21,290 nucleotides of DNA from a virus. Under the pieces are notes generated by a model. It did no database searches and was not told the DNA's origin. It saw only the letters and a list, made by a program, of their open reading frames with translations. The stretch is taken from IMG/VR virus record IMGVR_UViG_3300030328_002983, positions 1-21,290 of that record; one strand, 5' to 3'. The translations under genes and the position numbers were made by a program. Shown one piece after another: positions 16,902 to 21,290 of the stretch; the first letter of the stretch is position 1; the number at the start of each line of letters is the position of its first letter.

Positions 16902-16956
16902 TCGTTGTAGTCCCTGCCGGCCCTCGAATATAACCGACAGGGACACCGCACAACGA
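16902..16956 (-). terminator. large hairpin after 16960-17139
   Basis: TCGTTGT/ACAACGA outside and TCCCTG/CAGGGA plus CGG/CCG inside form a long stem around a ~13-nt loop. It begins 4 nt past the stop and abuts the palindrome pair. The following bases (ATCTCTTG) are only mildly T-rich. Confidence 0.7.
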
Positions 16957-16959
16957 AAG

Positions 16960-17139
16960 TTATACCTTAAGCGCTCCCGATTTGAGCATCACCAGAACAT
17001 CGGCAAGGCTTGGGTTTAGGGTTTCCCCTTTAGTGTTCTCAATGAGAACGTGGTCATTTTTAATCGCCTTGACCGTTCCGGCGATACCCGTTAGGGTGAA
17101 CTTAACCGGTGTACCGGCTTTCAGAGTTGCAGTAACCAT
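16960..17139 (-). CDS. small KOW/SH3-like protein (59 aa)
   Basis: MVTATLKAGTPVKFTLTGIA... reads as a five-strand barrel with a KOW-like turn (GIAGTVKAIKNDHVLIENTKGE) followed by a C-terminal helix. This suggests a small nucleic-acid or protein-binding barrel; no family named. GGAG lies 9 nt upstream, and it starts directly after the 53-aa gene's stop. Confidence 0.76.
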   Translation of the reverse strand: MVTATLKAGTPVKFTLTGIAGTVKAIKNDHVLIENTKGETLNPSLADVLVMLKSGALKV

Positions 17140-17301
17140 TTATTGGTACTCCTTCATCATTGCCCGAGTTTGTGCGGATCGAGTGCGTTGACGTTTCGGG
17201 CGATTGTCCCACGCTCCCGTACCAGTGAAGTGCTGGCGATGACCTGTTGATACTTTAATATCTTCGGCCTTGATAATTAATTTCTTTGTTTTTTTACGCA
17301 T
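17140..17301 (-). CDS. small basic conserved phage protein (53 aa)
   Basis: MRKKTKKLIIKAEDIKVSTG... is very basic. Its HRQHFTGTGAWDNRPKRQRT segment and SAQTRAMMKEY helix recall a family of short phage proteins with a GAG-x-DNRPKR-x-RTR motif. Its charge suggests nucleic-acid contact, an inference. It starts 8 nt inside the upstream gene and stops 1 nt before the next ATG. Confidence 0.75.
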   Translation of the reverse strand: MRKKTKKLIIKAEDIKVSTGHRQHFTGTGAWDNRPKRQRTRSAQTRAMMKEYQ

Positions 17302-17578
17302 CGAATAAGTCCTCTAATTCCTTAGCTTCGACTTCAGCCTTTGCCATTTCATAAGTCATAAACATTGCTGAACTAATAACCGTGGCTTGTGCCATTAACG
17401 AAGACATGTCGTCCTCATCTTCTACCGTAAGCCGTGCCAGATTAGCGGCTAGGTGTGTAAGCGTGTCGCCTACTTCCTCATGATTGCTGATAAACTCACC
17501 GCAGTATTCCATTGGGTCAGACTGCATTGCTTTTTCGACTACCGCCAGCATTGTTTCTTCTTTGATTTTTAGACTCAT
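17294..17578 (-). CDS. hypothetical acidic helical protein (94 aa)
   Basis: MSLKIKEETMLAVVEKAMQS... is mostly helical with an acidic C-terminus (MAKAEVEAKELEDLFDA). AAGGA lies upstream of the ATG. First gene of the unit 17578-16960 under the promoter at 17659-17687; the 80-nt leader has no gene. Confidence 0.8.
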   Translation of the reverse strand: MSLKIKEETMLAVVEKAMQSDPMEYCGEFISNHEEVGDTLTHLAANLARLTVEDEDDMSSLMAQATVISSAMFMTYEMAKAEVEAKELEDLFDA

Positions 17579-17658
17579 AATTTTTTCCTTGTGTGGTTCG
17601 GGATTCAGTGGCTCTTAACCTTAGCAACGTCGCTCCAGTTCCCTTGTGTTATGCTTTC

Positions 17659-17687
17659 ATTCTACAATATATATCGGCATTAGTCAA
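17659..17687 (-). promoter_or_regulatory. early promoter, overlapping an upstream stop codon
   Basis: TTGACT (17682-17687), 17-nt spacer AATGCCGATATATATTG, TAGAAT (17659-17664). The TAA stop of 17680-18003 overlaps the -35 and spacer. The TTAAAGTTT element is missing here because coding sequence occupies its place. Confidence 0.86.
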
Positions 17688-18003
17688 GGTCTATGTCCAT
17701 GATTTCCGCAAATACCTGCTGATTTTTATACAGCTTTGCATTGTTTTCTTTGTACCGGATTTCACGACCAGCGGCAACGTCATCGGCATAGCTCTGGATA
17801 ATTCCGGTACGGATGTCACCTTTAACTTCACGAGGATCGACATCAACGACACTTTCCTCAACCTGCCGATTGAGACGCTTCAGAGTACGCCCACCTTCAC
17901 GGTCGTCGTGGAATTCTTCCGGCAAGTGTTCGTTTGGAATCCATAGACATTCCATGATAGCGGCGTCTAGTTCAGCAAGCATTTTTTTAGTTGTTTCGTT
18001 CAT
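17680..18003 (-). CDS. hypothetical protein (107 aa)
   Basis: MNETTKKMLAELDAAIMECL... is acidic and helical with ERGG-like basic patches (DDREGGRTLKRLNRQVEE) and an Asp-rich end (AEIMDIDLD). The frame is open to 18066, overlapping the promoter. The ATG at 18003 with AGGAG 6 nt upstream is the start. Single-gene unit; unknown function. Confidence 0.8.
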   Translation of the reverse strand: MNETTKKMLAELDAAIMECLWIPNEHLPEEFHDDREGGRTLKRLNRQVEESVVDVDPREVKGDIRTGIIQSYADDVAAGREIRYKENNAKLYKNQQVFAEIMDIDLD

Positions 18004-18037
18004 AGTGAACTCCTTTGTTGTTGTTTTGTATACTACG

Positions 18038-18066
18038 ATTTTACCATACGTTGGTAGCAATGTCAA
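18038..18066 (-). promoter_or_regulatory. early promoter without the CGATA block
   Basis: TTGACA (18061-18066), 17-nt spacer ending TATGG, TAAAAT (18038-18043) with a TGG extended -10. The spacer lacks CGATA, as at 18411, 19622 and 20450, defining a second promoter subclass. Confidence 0.83.
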
Positions 18067-18076
18067 ATTAATTCCG

Positions 18077-18382
18077 TTAAATTACTTTAACTTTCCAGAC
18101 TTTTCCTGAGTAGTCCATGTAATTATCGCCGTCGCTGTAGACAGTAACACCACCACCATAACCGTATGATCTAGGCTGATCCTGTGCGTCGTCGTCCTGA
18201 ACAGGATACCAACGATCACCGCAACAATCGCAATCAACACCATCGGCTACACCGTTGAAGTAGATACCGTTGTCCTGTGCAATGCTGTTAGCATCGGCGG
18301 CATTATCTGCCTGAACAAATACCAACGGAGTCCCGACGAAGTGACCGAACGAATTGTTCTGTCTGAATTTGAAGTAGCTCAT
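18077..18382 (-). CDS. hypothetical protein with CDCC motif (101 aa)
   Basis: MSYFKFRQNNSFGHFVGTPL... has a predicted beta domain, DADGVDCDCCGDRWYPV-like Cys cluster near 49-60 (CDCCGDRW) and a Gly/Tyr-rich C-terminus (RSYGYGGGVTVYSDGDNYM). The Cys triad could hold a metal. AAGGA precedes the ATG. Single-gene unit of promoter 18411-18439. Confidence 0.78.
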   Translation of the reverse strand: MSYFKFRQNNSFGHFVGTPLVFVQADNAADANSIAQDNGIYFNGVADGVDCDCCGDRWYPVQDDDAQDQPRSYGYGGGVTVYSDGDNYMDYSGKVWKVKVI

Positions 18383-18410
18383 CTTATTTCCTTTCGTTTA
18401 AGATAACCCT

Positions 18411-18439
18411 ATTATACCATAAAGTATGCCGATTGTCAA
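18411..18439 (-). promoter_or_regulatory. consensus early promoter (extended -10)
   Basis: TTGACA (18434-18439), 17-nt spacer ATCGGCATACTTTATGG, TATAAT (18411-18416). The spacer holds ATCGGC, the reverse complement of the GCCGAT found in other promoters. Confidence 0.9.
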
Positions 18440-18465
18440 GAGTAAAACAGAATTATTTACAAAGT

Positions 18466-18534
18466 TTATTGTAAAACTTCTGCCCCTAAAAAACCAACCA
18501 AGCAAGCACCAATCAATAATAATAAGAATGTCAT
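18466..18534 (-). CDS. tiny hydrophobic peptide (22 aa)
   Basis: MTFLLLLIGACLVGFLGAEV plus two residues, then stop. It is almost entirely a membrane segment. A perfect AAGGAG lies 5 nt before the ATG, and a dedicated promoter (18549-18577) starts transcription just upstream, so a product is likely despite the size. It may be a toxin-like or membrane-regulatory peptide; no family is assigned. Confidence 0.6.
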   Translation of the reverse strand: MTFLLLLIGACLVGFLGAEVLQ

Positions 18535-18548
18535 ATGTTCTCCTTTCC

Positions 18549-18577
18549 ATTCTATTATATATTATCGGCACGTACAA
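18549..18577 (-). promoter_or_regulatory. early promoter for the 22-aa peptide
   Basis: TTGTAC (18572-18577), 17-nt spacer GTGCCGATAATATATAA, TAGAAT (18549-18554), with CTAAAGGTTT upstream. A closer TATAAT (18554-18559) is only 12 nt from the -35. Confidence 0.72.
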
Positions 18578-18619
18578 CCCCAAACCTTTAGAGATTCCAG
18601 AAAAATAACTAACTTTTTC

Positions 18620-18644
18620 CTTATTGAGATTCAGTCTCAACAAG
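18620..18644. repeat. 25-bp palindromic element, single copy with spacer
   Basis: CTTATTGAGA and TCTCAACAAG arms, followed by the GC-rich block GGTCGGCGGGGGC, but the expected partner 49 bp away is replaced by the end of a small gene. It begins 42 nt above its promoter's -35, about one helical turn more than in units 1-3. Confidence 0.76.
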
Positions 18645-18671
18645 ACCGGTCGGCGGGGGCTCACTGAATTT

Positions 18672-18779
18672 TTATAGGCTCAGCATCAGCCAGATCAGCC
18701 ACCCAGATAATCCGACACAACCCAAGATGAACAGCGTACAACCGGCATACATGAATAAATCAAACTTACTCAGAATCAT
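18672..18779 (-). CDS. small membrane protein (35 aa)
   Basis: MILSKFDLFMYAGCTLFILG... is hydrophobic from residue 7 to the end (GWLIWLMLSL). It starts in an ATGA overlap with 18776-19006, so it is coupled to it. A small GGCT/AGCC hairpin lies at its 3' end. Confidence 0.65.
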   Translation of the reverse strand: MILSKFDLFMYAGCTLFILGCVGLSGWLIWLMLSL

Positions 18780-19006
18780 TCTTCAAACCCCAAATCTTCC
18801 CAATCAACTTCAACCAACATACCATCATGCACGCCAAAATCCTTAGAGGCTTCTGACGGGTTAACCACTCTGCAGAGTAACGGGCCACTACCCGAACGTG
18901 GATGGCTTTCAATCTTTACTCGCTGCCCTTCTTCCAGTAGCGCAAACTTTTTGTTTCCATACTGGTCATAGAAACGGCGCTCTTTAATTATTCTTAATTC
19001 ACTCAT
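18776..19006 (-). CDS. hypothetical beta-rich protein (76 aa)
   Basis: MSELRIIKERRFYDQYGNKK... has short strands (EGQRVKIESHPRSGSG, LLCRVVNPSEA, GMLVEVDWEDLGFEE) suggesting a small barrel. A TTG two codons upstream also opens the frame, but AAGGA 8 nt before the ATG supports 19006. Confidence 0.76.
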   Translation of the reverse strand: MSELRIIKERRFYDQYGNKKFALLEEGQRVKIESHPRSGSGPLLCRVVNPSEASKDFGVHDGMLVEVDWEDLGFEE

Positions 19007-19008
19007 TC

Positions 19009-19164
19009 TCAATTTCCTTTCAGTGATTCACACCACTTGCTAAATACTTCACGAGCCTCTGCCCTATCTAGGCCAAACGCATATTCTAATTCTCTCGGCG
19101 CTCCCATCATATTCATGGAACCGCTGTCTCGTAGATCTTCTAGGAATTCAAAATACTTTTGCAT
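19009..19164 (-). CDS. small conserved phage protein, NMMGA-FGL motif (51 aa)
   Basis: MQKYFEFLEDLRDSGSMNMM... followed by GAPRELEYAFGLDRAEAREVF is a short helical family widespread in phages with a LR-SG-NM-GA...FGL-R-EA pattern, which may form a helix-turn-helix-like domain. The frame is open to 19233; AGGAG 7 nt before the ATG at 19164 sets the start. Confidence 0.77.
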   Translation of the reverse strand: MQKYFEFLEDLRDSGSMNMMGAPRELEYAFGLDRAEAREVFSKWCESLKGN

Positions 19165-19166
19165 GT

Positions 19167-19331
19167 CTATTCTCCTGTTACCTGATACTTGTGTCCGTTG
19201 TCTAGTGTGATTGTTCCACCGAAGAACTCCCACATAATTTTTGACTTCATCGCTTCACGATTTAATCTTTCCAGCTCCGGCAAATCTTTTTGCACTTGTT
19301 CCGGCGTGCAATCTGTTTGTAAAATTCTCAT
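19167..19331 (-). CDS. hypothetical protein (54 aa)
   Basis: MRILQTDCTPEQVQKDLPEL... starts with a helix (RLNREAMKSKIMWEFF) and ends with two strands (GGTITLDNGHKYQVTG). It begins in a TAATG overlap with the 84-aa gene and ends 2 nt before the next ATG. Confidence 0.74.
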   Translation of the reverse strand: MRILQTDCTPEQVQKDLPELERLNREAMKSKIMWEFFGGTITLDNGHKYQVTGE

Positions 19332-19585
19332 TAAAATTCCTCTTCTATCTCAATAGTTAATTCGTCATCATGTAGCGAACCGCATACACCAGTTTCAGAC
19401 CATGATAAACTGAACAAGGCGTTACCCTCTGCGTCTCTCAGGGTTAGGCTTCTCACAGAATTCCATAGTGCGCCATCTTCATCGGCACACATTTTTAGCG
19501 TTTCGTTTTTCATTTCGAACGCCTGAACTCCGTCATTGTCGAACAACTCTAAGCCGTCTCTGGCTCTTGCATTTGCAATTATCAT
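19331..19585 (-). CDS. hypothetical acidic protein (84 aa)
   Basis: MIIANARARDGLELFDNDGV... is a beta-rich acidic protein (TLRDAEGNALFSLSW, DELTIEIEEEF). AAGGA precedes the ATG. It is first of a five-gene unit (19585-18672) under the promoter at 19622-19650. Unknown family. Confidence 0.78.
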   Translation of the reverse strand: MIIANARARDGLELFDNDGVQAFEMKNETLKMCADEDGALWNSVRSLTLRDAEGNALFSLSWSETGVCGSLHDDELTIEIEEEF

Positions 19586-19621
19586 AATTTTCCTTTCGTT
19601 TCGTTTAGTTTCTATACTAAG

Positions 19622-19650
19622 ATTTTAACATAACATCTAGCCAATGTCAA
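19622..19650 (-). promoter_or_regulatory. early promoter without the CGATA block
   Basis: TTGACA (19645-19650), 17-nt spacer TTGGCTAGATGTTATGT, TAAAAT (19622-19627). It resembles the 18038 promoter (TTGACATTGGCT and TTGACATTGCTA starts). Confidence 0.83.
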
Positions 19651-19659
19651 ACCTTTTTT

Positions 19660-19914
19660 CTAAAAACCTTCGAGACCGTGCAAGTCGTGCAGCATGTCCC
19701 AATGGTCACAAGCAGCGTTCCAATCTTCAGCGGAAACCTCTTCCACTTGTTCCAAATCTTCATTGCTAGGTTCGTTAACCATGCGTTTCTCCTTTATTCG
19801 TTTATAGGTTTCAGTAGGACTTAGATAATTTAGTTCTTCTGCTGTCATCTCTGGCTTGTAAACTTCATCGTTCCACGGGTCTTGGTTTAGTCTGTAGTAA
19901 TTTCGTTTAGACAT
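19660..19914 (-). CDS. hypothetical acidic protein (84 aa)
   Basis: MSKRNYYRLNQDPWNDEVYK... has a short basic N-terminus, a helical middle (TETYKRIKEKRM) and an acidic end with DWNAACDHWDMLHDLHGLEG. AGGAG lies upstream, separated by a long A-run (12 nt), a suboptimal spacing. Downstream of 19921-20142 in the same unit. Confidence 0.76.
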   Translation of the reverse strand: MSKRNYYRLNQDPWNDEVYKPEMTAEELNYLSPTETYKRIKEKRMVNEPSNEDLEQVEEVSAEDWNAACDHWDMLHDLHGLEGF

Positions 19915-19920
19915 TTTTTT

Positions 19921-20142
19921 TTATTCTCCTTTTGTACCGTACGTTTCAAAGTATCGCCGAGTTGCATCTACTCTAGCTTGTGGAACTTCTTCCACTGTGA
20001 CAACTTCCCACTGTACTAGGCGATTATATTTGAACATAGTTTCACCATGCTCATTCTGCACTAGACTATTAGCGCTTACCATAAGAAAGGTTTCTTCTCG
20101 GCCAGTTTTTGGATGAACTGCTGTTACATCGTATTGTTTCAT
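19921..20142 (-). CDS. hypothetical protein (73 aa)
   Basis: MKQYDVTAVHPKTGREETFL... is a beta-rich protein (VQWEVVTVEEVPQARVDATR). A TTG at 20148 also opens the frame; AAGGA 8 nt before the ATG at 20142 supports the shorter form. It is the first gene of the unit controlled by the operator-bearing promoter at 20166-20209. Confidence 0.77.
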   Translation of the reverse strand: MKQYDVTAVHPKTGREETFLMVSANSLVQNEHGETMFKYNRLVQWEVVTVEEVPQARVDATRRYFETYGTKGE

Positions 20143-20165
20143 TTTCAATTTCCTTTGTGTTGTCT

Positions 20166-20209
20166 TGTATATATATATTATCGTCTAAGGGTGTGACACG
20201 GTTGGTCAC
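20166..20209 (-). promoter_or_regulatory. promoter with GTGAC-N7-GTCAC operator (copy 1)
   Basis: -10 TATACA (20166-20171), CGATAATATATA above it, no good -35. In its place is an inverted repeat GTGAC-ACGGTTG-GTCAC (20193-20209), centred about 42 nt above the expected start. This is the geometry of a class II activator site overlapping the -35. Confidence 0.7.
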
Positions 20210-20413
20210 TCAAACGTATTTTCCTACAATTTTTTTCCACTTTTTCATGACATAATCGTAGTTCCCCTGACATTCAACGCTACCCATAGCCGAGCCGGTT
20301 GAACCAACCCAGCTAGTGATTGCGTACTTGCCTAGCCGATTGCATCGTACTAAGTGACGCGTGCCGGTTGGGGTTTCTTTTGTCATTCTGATTTCGTATG
20401 CGACGTATGCCAT
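20210..20413 (-). CDS. hypothetical basic protein (67 aa)
   Basis: MAYVAYEIRMTKETPTGTRH... is a beta-rich basic protein with a Gly/Ser-rich loop (SWVGSTGSAMGSVECQG) and a basic helix (DYVMKKWKKIVGKYV). AAGG lies 7 nt upstream. Its stop codon touches the operator of the next promoter. Confidence 0.77.
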   Translation of the reverse strand: MAYVAYEIRMTKETPTGTRHLVRCNRLGKYAITSWVGSTGSAMGSVECQGNYDYVMKKWKKIVGKYV

Positions 20414-20449
20414 TCTATTACCTTTCGTTCTCGTTTTCGTTATGACCCT

Positions 20450-20478
20450 ATTATACCATAAATAACGGTATTTGTCAA
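20450..20478 (-). promoter_or_regulatory. consensus early promoter (extended -10)
   Basis: TTGACA (20473-20478), 17-nt spacer AATACCGTTATTTATGG, TATAAT (20450-20455), TGG extended -10. The start region TATAATAGGG is shared with 18411. Confidence 0.9.
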
Positions 20479-20486
20479 GAGCAGTA

Positions 20487-20630
20487 TCAACCTTTTTTCA
20501 ATTTAAAGGTCTTTTTTTTCTTCTGTGTTTGCTTCAGCGTGCCGGCTGATAAGCATCCTGTGAATATATCCGCAAAGCGTTTCTTGCTCGCGTTGTGCAT
20601 TGCTATTGCTTTTTTTCTGTTGTTCATCAT
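20487..20630 (-). CDS. small highly basic protein (47 aa)
   Basis: MMNNRKKAIAMHNASKKRFA... carries about 15 Lys/Arg in 47 residues, ending KKKKTFKLKKG. A nucleic-acid or host-polymerase contact is plausible but unproven. Two ATGs in tandem (20630, 20627) are possible starts; AAGGAG lies upstream. It is the only gene below the operator promoter at 20642-20685. Confidence 0.7.
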   Translation of the reverse strand: MMNNRKKAIAMHNASKKRFADIFTGCLSAGTLKQTQKKKKTFKLKKG

Positions 20631-20641
20631 TTCCTTAACTC

Positions 20642-20685
20642 CTTATATATATATTATCGCATATGGTCGTGACACGTTAGGTCAC
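20642..20685 (-). promoter_or_regulatory. promoter with GTGAC-N7-GTCAC operator (copy 2)
   Basis: -10 TATAAG (20642-20647), GCGATAATATATA above it, poor -35. Inverted repeat GTGAC-ACGTTAG-GTCAC at 20669-20685. The distance from operator to -10 is identical to copy 1 (21 nt from GTGTCAC to the -10). Confidence 0.7.
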
Positions 20686-20724
20686 TCATAAGACATTTTC
20701 TCAAAATAATATAATCTTTTTTAG

Positions 20725-20798
20725 CTTATTGAGATTCAGTCTCATTAAGACGAGATCGCCCCCGTTTTTCGACCTTATTGAGATCGAGTCTCATTAAG
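20725..20798. repeat. paired 25-bp palindromes with GC-rich spacer (unit 4)
   Basis: Sites at 20725-20749 and 20774-20798 (arms CTTATTGAGA and TCTCATTAAG), again 49 bp apart. The 24-bp spacer holds CGCCCCCG followed by a T-run. It lies between the terminator at 20805-20850 and the operator promoter. Confidence 0.88.
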
Positions 20799-20804
20799 AA
20801 AAGA

Positions 20805-20850
20805 GTTACCCTGCCGACTGGAAAAAGGAATAACCAGCCGACAGAGTAGC
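20805..20850 (-). terminator. long hairpin terminator after 20871-21179
   Basis: CTGTCGGCTGG pairs with CCAGTCGGCAG (11 bp with G-U pairs), extended by flanking pairs to about 16 bp, around a T-rich loop. Followed by CTCTTTTC on the minus strand. It lies 21 nt past the stop. Confidence 0.8.
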
Positions 20851-20870
20851 ACAACCTATGTATTATTATT

Positions 20871-21179
20871 TTAGACCCAATAATCAGGGTCATCGTGCGT
20901 CATGAATCCAAACGGTGCATCTTGCTCCGCTAGCCATTCGCTAACCTCTTCCTTAGTCGCAGGAGTCACCCAACCAGCATGAATATCGGCCTGTTCACAC
21001 TCGTCATTAGCCGCATCCCACTCAGCTTCATGCTGTTCGGCTTCCCATTGAGCTTGTGCAATTTGCAGGTCATGCTCGTCAAGCTCATCCCCGTAATCAT
21101 CGTAGGTAGCACGCTGCTCCTGAATTTCGTTGTAACGGTCAGCGTCGTGAAGTTCAGCGTTGAAAAGATTGTCGCTCAT
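20871..21179 (-). CDS. very acidic hypothetical protein (102 aa)
   Basis: MSDNLFNAELHDADRYNEIQ... carries roughly 30 Asp/Glu and almost no basic residues, with long helices (QAQWEAEQHEAEWDAANDE). Such charge is common in DNA-mimic and phage inhibitor proteins, but nothing here shows that role. AGGAG lies 7 nt upstream. Single-gene unit with its own promoter and terminator. Confidence 0.8.
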   Translation of the reverse strand: MSDNLFNAELHDADRYNEIQEQRATYDDYGDELDEHDLQIAQAQWEAEQHEAEWDAANDECEQADIHAGWVTPATKEEVSEWLAEQDAPFGFMTHDDPDYWV

Positions 21180-21217
21180 AGTGAGACTCCTGAAAAAGTG
21201 TTGTTTGTTATGACTTG

Positions 21218-21246
21218 ATTATACTATAAGTATCGGCAGATGTCAA
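21218..21246 (-). promoter_or_regulatory. consensus early promoter of 20871-21179
   Basis: TTGACA (21241-21246), 17-nt spacer TCTGCCGATACTTATAG, TATAAT (21218-21223), CTAAAGTTT upstream. The remaining 44 bases of the window hold nothing I can call. Confidence 0.93.
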
Positions 21247-21290
21247 TAGGAAACTTTAGAAAAAATCGCAAGAATCACAATCGACAACGC

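Noticed and set aside
16828-17019. 63-codon open frame on the plus strand
   Set aside because: It is made of the palindrome pair, the GC-rich spacer and the antisense of the 59-aa gene and terminator.
18398-18664. 88-codon open frame on the minus strand
   Set aside because: It runs through a palindromic element and two promoters, has no ribosome site, and contradicts the 22-aa peptide with its ideal Shine-Dalgarno in the same interval.
13620-20798. Palindromic repeats as a CRISPR array
   Set aside because: Only two copies per locus, spacers are similar GC-rich blocks rather than unique sequences, loci are scattered at promoters, and no cas gene is present.
13620-20798. Palindromic repeats as intrinsic terminators
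   Set aside because: In the direction of transcription each is followed by A-rich, not T-rich, sequence, and separate hairpin terminators lie next to several of them.
1-21290. tRNA genes
   Set aside because: I looked in the gene-free intervals for a T-arm GGTTC-x-A-x-TCC pattern with acceptor pairing and found none.

Overview
The window looks like an early or accessory region of a large tailed bacteriophage (Caudoviricetes), most likely infecting a Gram-negative host. The evidence is the tight packing of mostly tiny genes, nearly all on the minus strand with 1-20 nt start/stop overlaps, and strong Shine-Dalgarno sites and host-type sigma-70 promoters. Several recognisable phage families are present: a phage-encoded sigma factor, an HxGH nucleotidyltransferase, a Lar-like zinc protein, a DUF932 protein, a GP88 protein and several widespread phage hypotheticals. 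One Sec signal peptide is present. I found no tRNA, rRNA, CRISPR array, integrase, transposase or structural gene. Host and phage genus cannot be fixed from the sequence alone.

Layout on the minus strand, right to left. (1) About 12.0-21.3 kb is a mosaic of short transcription units. Each typically has a hairpin terminator, a GC-rich block flanked by 25-bp palindromes (in five of the units), a strong early promoter and one to five genes. It is visibly richer in G+C than the rest. (2) About 10.26-11.9 kb is a plus-strand island with two small membrane proteins and several structured RNA elements. It includes a tandem pair of covarying kissing-loop RNAs, copies of a 54-55 bp repeat, and one interleaved minus-strand gene. 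(3) About 1.4-10.25 kb is A+T-rich and holds long overlapping operons from promoters near 10245, 7328 and 6490. The last of these starts with a ~120-nt structured leader ending in its own terminator. It then runs through about 25 very small genes, many encoding single-pass membrane peptides, to a strong terminator at 1331-1362. (4) 1-1.3 kb is a separate unit with the sigma factor gene.

How the parts fit together. Most units carry a sigma-70-type promoter with extra conservation: an upstream YTAAAGTTT element and a CGATA block inside the -35/-10 spacer. This suits immediate-early expression by host RNA polymerase, with the sigma factor possibly redirecting transcription later. Two promoters replace a good -35 with a GTGAC-N7-GTCAC operator and look activator-dependent. 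The unit boundaries resemble the promoter/stem-loop cassettes (PeSLs) known to drive gene shuffling in T4-like phages. Here the palindrome pairs have a fixed 49-bp period and, at three promoters, an identical 31-nt distance to the -35.

Most gene products are hypothetical. Functions are given only where a motif supports them. Many genes below 60 codons were found by reading the gaps between larger frames, and starts were chosen by Shine-Dalgarno spacing and promoter position.
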